DNA from: DAOTXN01 sp034435435
Lineage (GTDB): Bacteria; Chloroflexota; Anaerolineae; S140-20
Length of the DNA stretch: 16,919 bases
Assembly: GCA_034435435.1 (NCBI GenBank)
Contig: DAOTXN010000015.1
Span: forward strand, 1-16,919
Reading direction: 5' to 3'
The notes under the pieces were generated by a model. It did not search any database and had not been told where the DNA came from. It worked only from the letters and a program-made list of their open reading frames with translations. Below, one piece after another: positions 14,639 to 16,919 of the stretch (position 1 is its first letter; every line of letters starts with the position of its first letter). The position numbers and the translations under genes are program-made.

Positions 14639-14667
14639 AGTTTAGCGTGCTTTGGATCGTGTGTCAA
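14639..14667 (-). promoter_or_regulatory. Promoter of the duplicated-domain membrane protein
   Basis: Minus strand TTGACA (14667-14662, perfect -35), 17-bp spacer, TAAACT (14644-14639). Predicted start about 14632, leader about 18 nt. It lies in the 70-bp gap after the M23 peptidase gene. Confidence 0.6.
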
Positions 14668-14684
14668 TCGCCGCCGGACGCCCA

Positions 14685-15434
14685 TCAAGGCCGGTGGCTC
14701 TCGACAAAGCCTACCGGGTCGAAATAGCCCCAGTATTCGGGCCGGGCGCGGGTGGAGTCGTCGTCCCAGGTGTAGCCGACGCCGGGGGGGCGCCCGTTAC
14801 ACGTTCCTCGCCCGCCCGCTGCATCGGACGGGAATAAAGCGGAGCCGTCGGCAAAGGCGCGTATCTCCCAATGCAAGTGCGAGTTGGTCCCCTGATCGTG
14901 AATCTGCGCGATGACCTGGCCCCGCCGCACGGCGTCGCCCCGGCGCACCTGCAAGCGGCTCACGTGCCAATAGGCCGAGTAAACGCGCGTGCCATCAGGC
15001 AATTGGTGGGCGAGCGCCACGATCCAGCCCTCGTTTCCAATCTCTTGCGTCAGATAGACCACGCCGTGGGCGACGGCGCGCACCGGGTCATCGGCGGCGG
15101 CGGCGTCCACTTGGCCCGCAGCGTCCAGGTGAAACCAATCTTCGCCGGCGTGGATCAGCTCGCGGAAAGGCACGCCGCGTCCATTACGGTCGTGGAAGCA
15201 CTTGGGATCGTCGCCCAGGGCCGGGTTTTGCACGCCGAAACGGGTATCCACATTGAACGGCCCACTCACGCCGCGCACGTAGGGGCCGTAGTGGTTAGGG
15301 TCCAGCGGAAAGTCGAAACCGTCGGCGGGCAGGGGGGTCGGGCTGGGACCGGGCGAGGGTGTCCATGTCCCATCTGCACAGGCGGCCAGGGCGAAAGAAA
15401 GAATCAGGGCGGCAAATCGGACGACTTTGGGCAT
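14685..15434 (-). CDS. M23 family metallopeptidase lipoprotein
   Basis: 249 residues from ATG 15434, AGGA a few bases upstream. Residues 1-19 are a lipoprotein signal peptide (KVVR, hydrophobic core, LAAC lipobox, Cys19), then a short Pro/Ser linker (23-37). The M23 (LytM/lysostaphin) fold shows IHAGEDWF with H95 and D99, YWHVSR with H157, and SHLHWE with H188: H95, D99 and H188 match the zinc ligands and H157 the catalytic histidine. M23 enzymes cut peptidoglycan cross-links or are found as inactive scaffolds; all key residues are kept here, so activity is plausible. The QTGTNSHLHWEI context is typical of the family. Preceded by its own promoter and the heptamer repeats, 134 bp after the M24 peptidase gene. 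Confidence 0.88.
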   Translation of the reverse strand: MPKVVRFAALILSFALAACADGTWTPSPGPSPTPLPADGFDFPLDPNHYGPYVRGVSGPFNVDTRFGVQNPALGDDPKCFHDRNGRGVPFRELIHAGEDWFHLDAAGQVDAAAADDPVRAVAHGVVYLTQEIGNEGWIVALAHQLPDGTRVYSAYWHVSRLQVRRGDAVRRGQVIAQIHDQGTNSHLHWEIRAFADGSALFPSDAAGGRGTCNGRPPGVGYTWDDDSTRARPEYWGYFDPVGFVESHRP

Positions 15435-15481
15435 GTCATTCCTGATCGAGTCCGCAGCGTCGTTCCAGGCGAACGGCGAGC

Positions 15482-15510
15482 ATTTTATACGAGATCGACG
15501 CCTCTGACAA
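15482..15510 (-). promoter_or_regulatory. Promoter of the M23 peptidase gene
   Basis: Minus strand TTGTCA (15510-15505), 17-bp spacer, TAAAAT (15487-15482). Predicted start about 15475, leader about 41 nt. Confidence 0.6.
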
Positions 15511-15528
15511 GACGCGCCGGCACACGGA

Positions 15529-15592
15529 AAGACGACGAAGGACGAATTACTCGTCATCCGCTCTTTGTCACTCGTCTATCGTCTGGATGACT
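15529..15592 (-). repeat. Degenerate heptamer repeats at the M24 peptidase 3' end
   Basis: Minus strand, from 15585 downwards, reads in 7-bp register GACGATA, GACGAGT, GACAAAG, AGCGGAT, GACGAGT, then inverse-type units AATTCGT, CCTTCGT, CGTCTTT. The first units code for the last residues of the M24 peptidase, and its TGA (15570-15568) lies within them. GACGAGTAATTCGTC can form a small hairpin. The form resembles short tandemly repeated repetitive sequences seen in some bacteria. Confidence 0.55.
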
Positions 15593-16683
15593 TGTAGTCC
15601 CCGCTCGAACGTCGTCAGGCTCTCGCAACCATCCTCGGTGATGACCACGTCGTCCTCGACGCGCACGCCGCCCTTGCCAGGCAGGTAAACCCCCGGCTCG
15701 ACGGTAAACGTCATCCCCACTTCCAGGCGCTGCGCATTGCCCTCGACGATGTAGGGCGGCTCGTGCCCTTCCAGGCCCAACCCGTGACCGGTGCGGTGGA
15801 TAAAATAGTCGCCGTAACCGGCCTCTTTGATCACCTGGCGGGCGGCGCGGTCCACCTCTTGGCAGGGCACGCCCGGCCCGGCGGCGGCGCGTCCAGCGGC
15901 GTTGGCCGCCTGCACGATCTGGTGGACTTTGTGTAGCTCTGGGTCTGGCTCGCCCACGATGAAGGTGCGTGTGATGTCCGAGGCATAACCGCCCACGCGC
16001 GCGCCAAAGTCGATCAGCAAGATGTCGCCCGGCTGCAAGCGGCGGTCGGTGGTGGCGCCGTGGGGCGAGGCGCTGTTGGGACCGCTCTGCACCAGCGGCT
16101 CAAAGGGGAGCACGCCGCTGCCGCCGCGCATCAGATGGATTTGTAACTCGGCGGCGATCTCTCGCTCGGTCATGCCGGGACGGATGGCCTCCAGTGTGCG
16201 GGCCAGGGCTTCCTCGGCCACCTGGGCCGCCCGACGCATGTGGGCCAGCTCGTCGGCGTCTTTGCGCATGCGCAGCTCGGCCAGCAGCGGCTCGGCCGGG
16301 ACGATTTGCACGCCCGGCGCGTCGCGCTGCACCATCGTCAATTCCAGCACGCGCATGGTCAACTGCTCGACGGCCAGCTTTTTCCCGGCCAGGCCCAACG
16401 CCGCGCAAGCCTGAGCGCAGGCAGCGTCAGGGCCGGCCTCGTCGGAGTAGGTAAAAACTCGCCAATCCATCGGCCGCGGTGCGTGCTCGGTTTTGATGGC
16501 TTCAAAACCGGGCGCGAGAAGAACCGGTCGGCCGGCCGCGGGGAAAAAAGCAATCACCGGGCGCTCGCTGAGATGAAAGTGCAGGCCGGTCAGGTATAGC
16601 ATGTTGGGACCGGGGACAACGGCGAGACAGTCCACGCCGGTCGCCTCCATCCGGTTGGTCAATCGTTGAATCCGCTTGATCAT
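15568..16683 (-). CDS. M24 family aminopeptidase, Xaa-Pro dipeptidase type
   Basis: 371 residues from ATG 16683, AGGAGG 6 nt upstream. Creatinase N-terminal domain (about 1-130) and the pita-bread M24 fold (about 145-365). The five dinuclear metal ligands are visible: D225 (IDFGARVGGY), D236 (SDITRT), H300 (RTGHGLGLEGHEPP), E329 (TVEPGVYL) and E343 (VRVEDDV); H208 and H296 fit the usual second-shell residues. It removes N-terminal residues before proline or splits Xaa-Pro dipeptides, in the cytosol, as there is no signal peptide. PepQ/PepP-type family assignment is firm, the exact peptide preference is not. The gene has its own promoter; its last codons are made of heptamer repeats. Confidence 0.93.
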   Translation of the reverse strand: MIKRIQRLTNRMEATGVDCLAVVPGPNMLYLTGLHFHLSERPVIAFFPAAGRPVLLAPGFEAIKTEHAPRPMDWRVFTYSDEAGPDAACAQACAALGLAGKKLAVEQLTMRVLELTMVQRDAPGVQIVPAEPLLAELRMRKDADELAHMRRAAQVAEEALARTLEAIRPGMTEREIAAELQIHLMRGGSGVLPFEPLVQSGPNSASPHGATTDRRLQPGDILLIDFGARVGGYASDITRTFIVGEPDPELHKVHQIVQAANAAGRAAAGPGVPCQEVDRAARQVIKEAGYGDYFIHRTGHGLGLEGHEPPYIVEGNAQRLEVGMTFTVEPGVYLPGKGGVRVEDDVVITEDGCESLTTFERGLQVIQTIDE

Positions 16684-16715
16684 CACGCGCCTCCTATACA
16701 TTCTGGGGTGGGCCG

Positions 16716-16744
16716 ATTATAGCACGCTCGACTGTTTTCCCCAA
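16716..16744 (-). promoter_or_regulatory. Promoter of the M24 peptidase gene
   Basis: Minus strand TATAAT (16721-16716) with extended TG (TGCTATAAT), 17 bp after a weak TTGGGG (16744-16739). Predicted start about 16709, leader about 26 nt. Divergent from the plus promoter at 16759. Confidence 0.65.
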
Positions 16745-16758
16745 GACGCGCACAGCGA

Positions 16759-16787
16759 TTGTTCATTTTGGCGGGATATGCTATAAC
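16759..16787 (+). promoter_or_regulatory. Outward plus-strand promoter near the right edge
   Basis: TTGTTC (16759-16764), 17-bp spacer, TATAAC (16782-16787) with extended TG. The -35 is 14 bp from that of the divergent M24 promoter. Its gene must lie beyond 16919. Confidence 0.6.
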
Positions 16788-16790
16788 CTG

Positions 16791-16919
16791 AAATTACGGC
16801 ATAGTGTATTTCGATAAAGCCAGACTGCCGCACTGTAATTTGCCGGTTTCTGCATCTTTGCCGACTAGCTTATATCTCGCAAGTAGTATGATTTGCGAAA
16901 GCCGGTCAGAATTGTCTTC
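16791..16919 (+). other. 5' leader running out of the window, no gene seen
   Basis: No convincing coding frame is present. AAATTAC (16791-16797) can pair with GTAATTT (16835-16841), and inside it AGTG (16803-16806) with CACT (16831-16834), giving an 11-bp stem with a 5-base bulge and a 24-base loop, right at the predicted RNA start. No riboswitch class is recognised. Confidence 0.4.

Noticed and set aside
16858..16892. Second plus-strand promoter with TATGAT at 16887-16892
   Set aside because: No -35 at 16-18 bp; the nearest TTG is 23 bp away.
1..16919. CRISPR array, rRNA, tRNA, integrase, toxin-antitoxin pair or biosynthetic cluster
   Set aside because: No spaced identical repeats, no cloverleaf or rRNA core sequence, and no genes of these kinds were seen on either strand.

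Overview
The window is a GC-rich bacterial chromosome segment made mostly of housekeeping and metabolic genes. The mixture suggests a Chloroflexota (Anaerolineae-like) bacterium: lipoproteins with Pro/Thr-rich linkers, an SH3b protein with a glycosidase-like C-terminus, a REC-first histidine kinase, a primary-type sigma factor behind yceD, and degenerate 7-bp repeats between genes. This assignment is an inference from overall flavour; no rRNA, tRNA, CRISPR array or complete insertion sequence is present.

Layout. At the left edge a minus-strand amino-acid-type substrate-binding lipoprotein runs out of the window. A plus-strand promoter then opens a very tight run of five genes (801-6728): an SH3b/glycosidase-like protein, an NfeD/ClpP-class membrane protease, the tRNA pseudouridine synthase TruD, a SpoU/TrmH-family RNA 2'-O-methyltransferase and a DUF711 protein, with junctions of +5, -4, -23 and +1 bp. 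A strong promoter at 6807-6835 starts a second plus-strand unit: a possible 25-codon leader ORF, YceD/DUF177, and a sigma-70 factor with regions 1.1 to 4.2, closed by a clear intrinsic terminator at 8687-8720. Ribosomal protein L32 (rpmF), the usual neighbour of yceD, is not there.

On the minus strand follow a response-regulator/histidine-kinase hybrid, a PIG-L/LmbE-type deacetylase, a 117-bp MITE-like inverted-repeat element and an HD-domain phosphohydrolase. The HD gene is divergent from a plus-strand class V aminotransferase (cysteine desulfurase-like). The right part is again minus strand: xseB, a small membrane protein with a duplicated helical domain, an M23 peptidase lipoprotein and an M24 Xaa-Pro-type peptidase, each larger gene with its own recognisable promoter. 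At the right edge a plus-strand promoter fires outwards into a leader whose gene lies beyond the window.

What ties it together. Nine sites fit a -35/-10 promoter of the primary-sigma class, several with the extended form TGCTATAAT, and the sigma factor encoded here would be expected to read them. The most interesting parts are the leader and intergenic RNA structures around yceD and the sigma gene, the short MITE next to the deacetylase ribosome binding site, the shortened TruD N-terminus with a GTGA overlap, the duplicated-domain membrane protein of unknown function, and degenerate heptamer repeats at three junctions. I found no clear novel defence or biosynthetic system.
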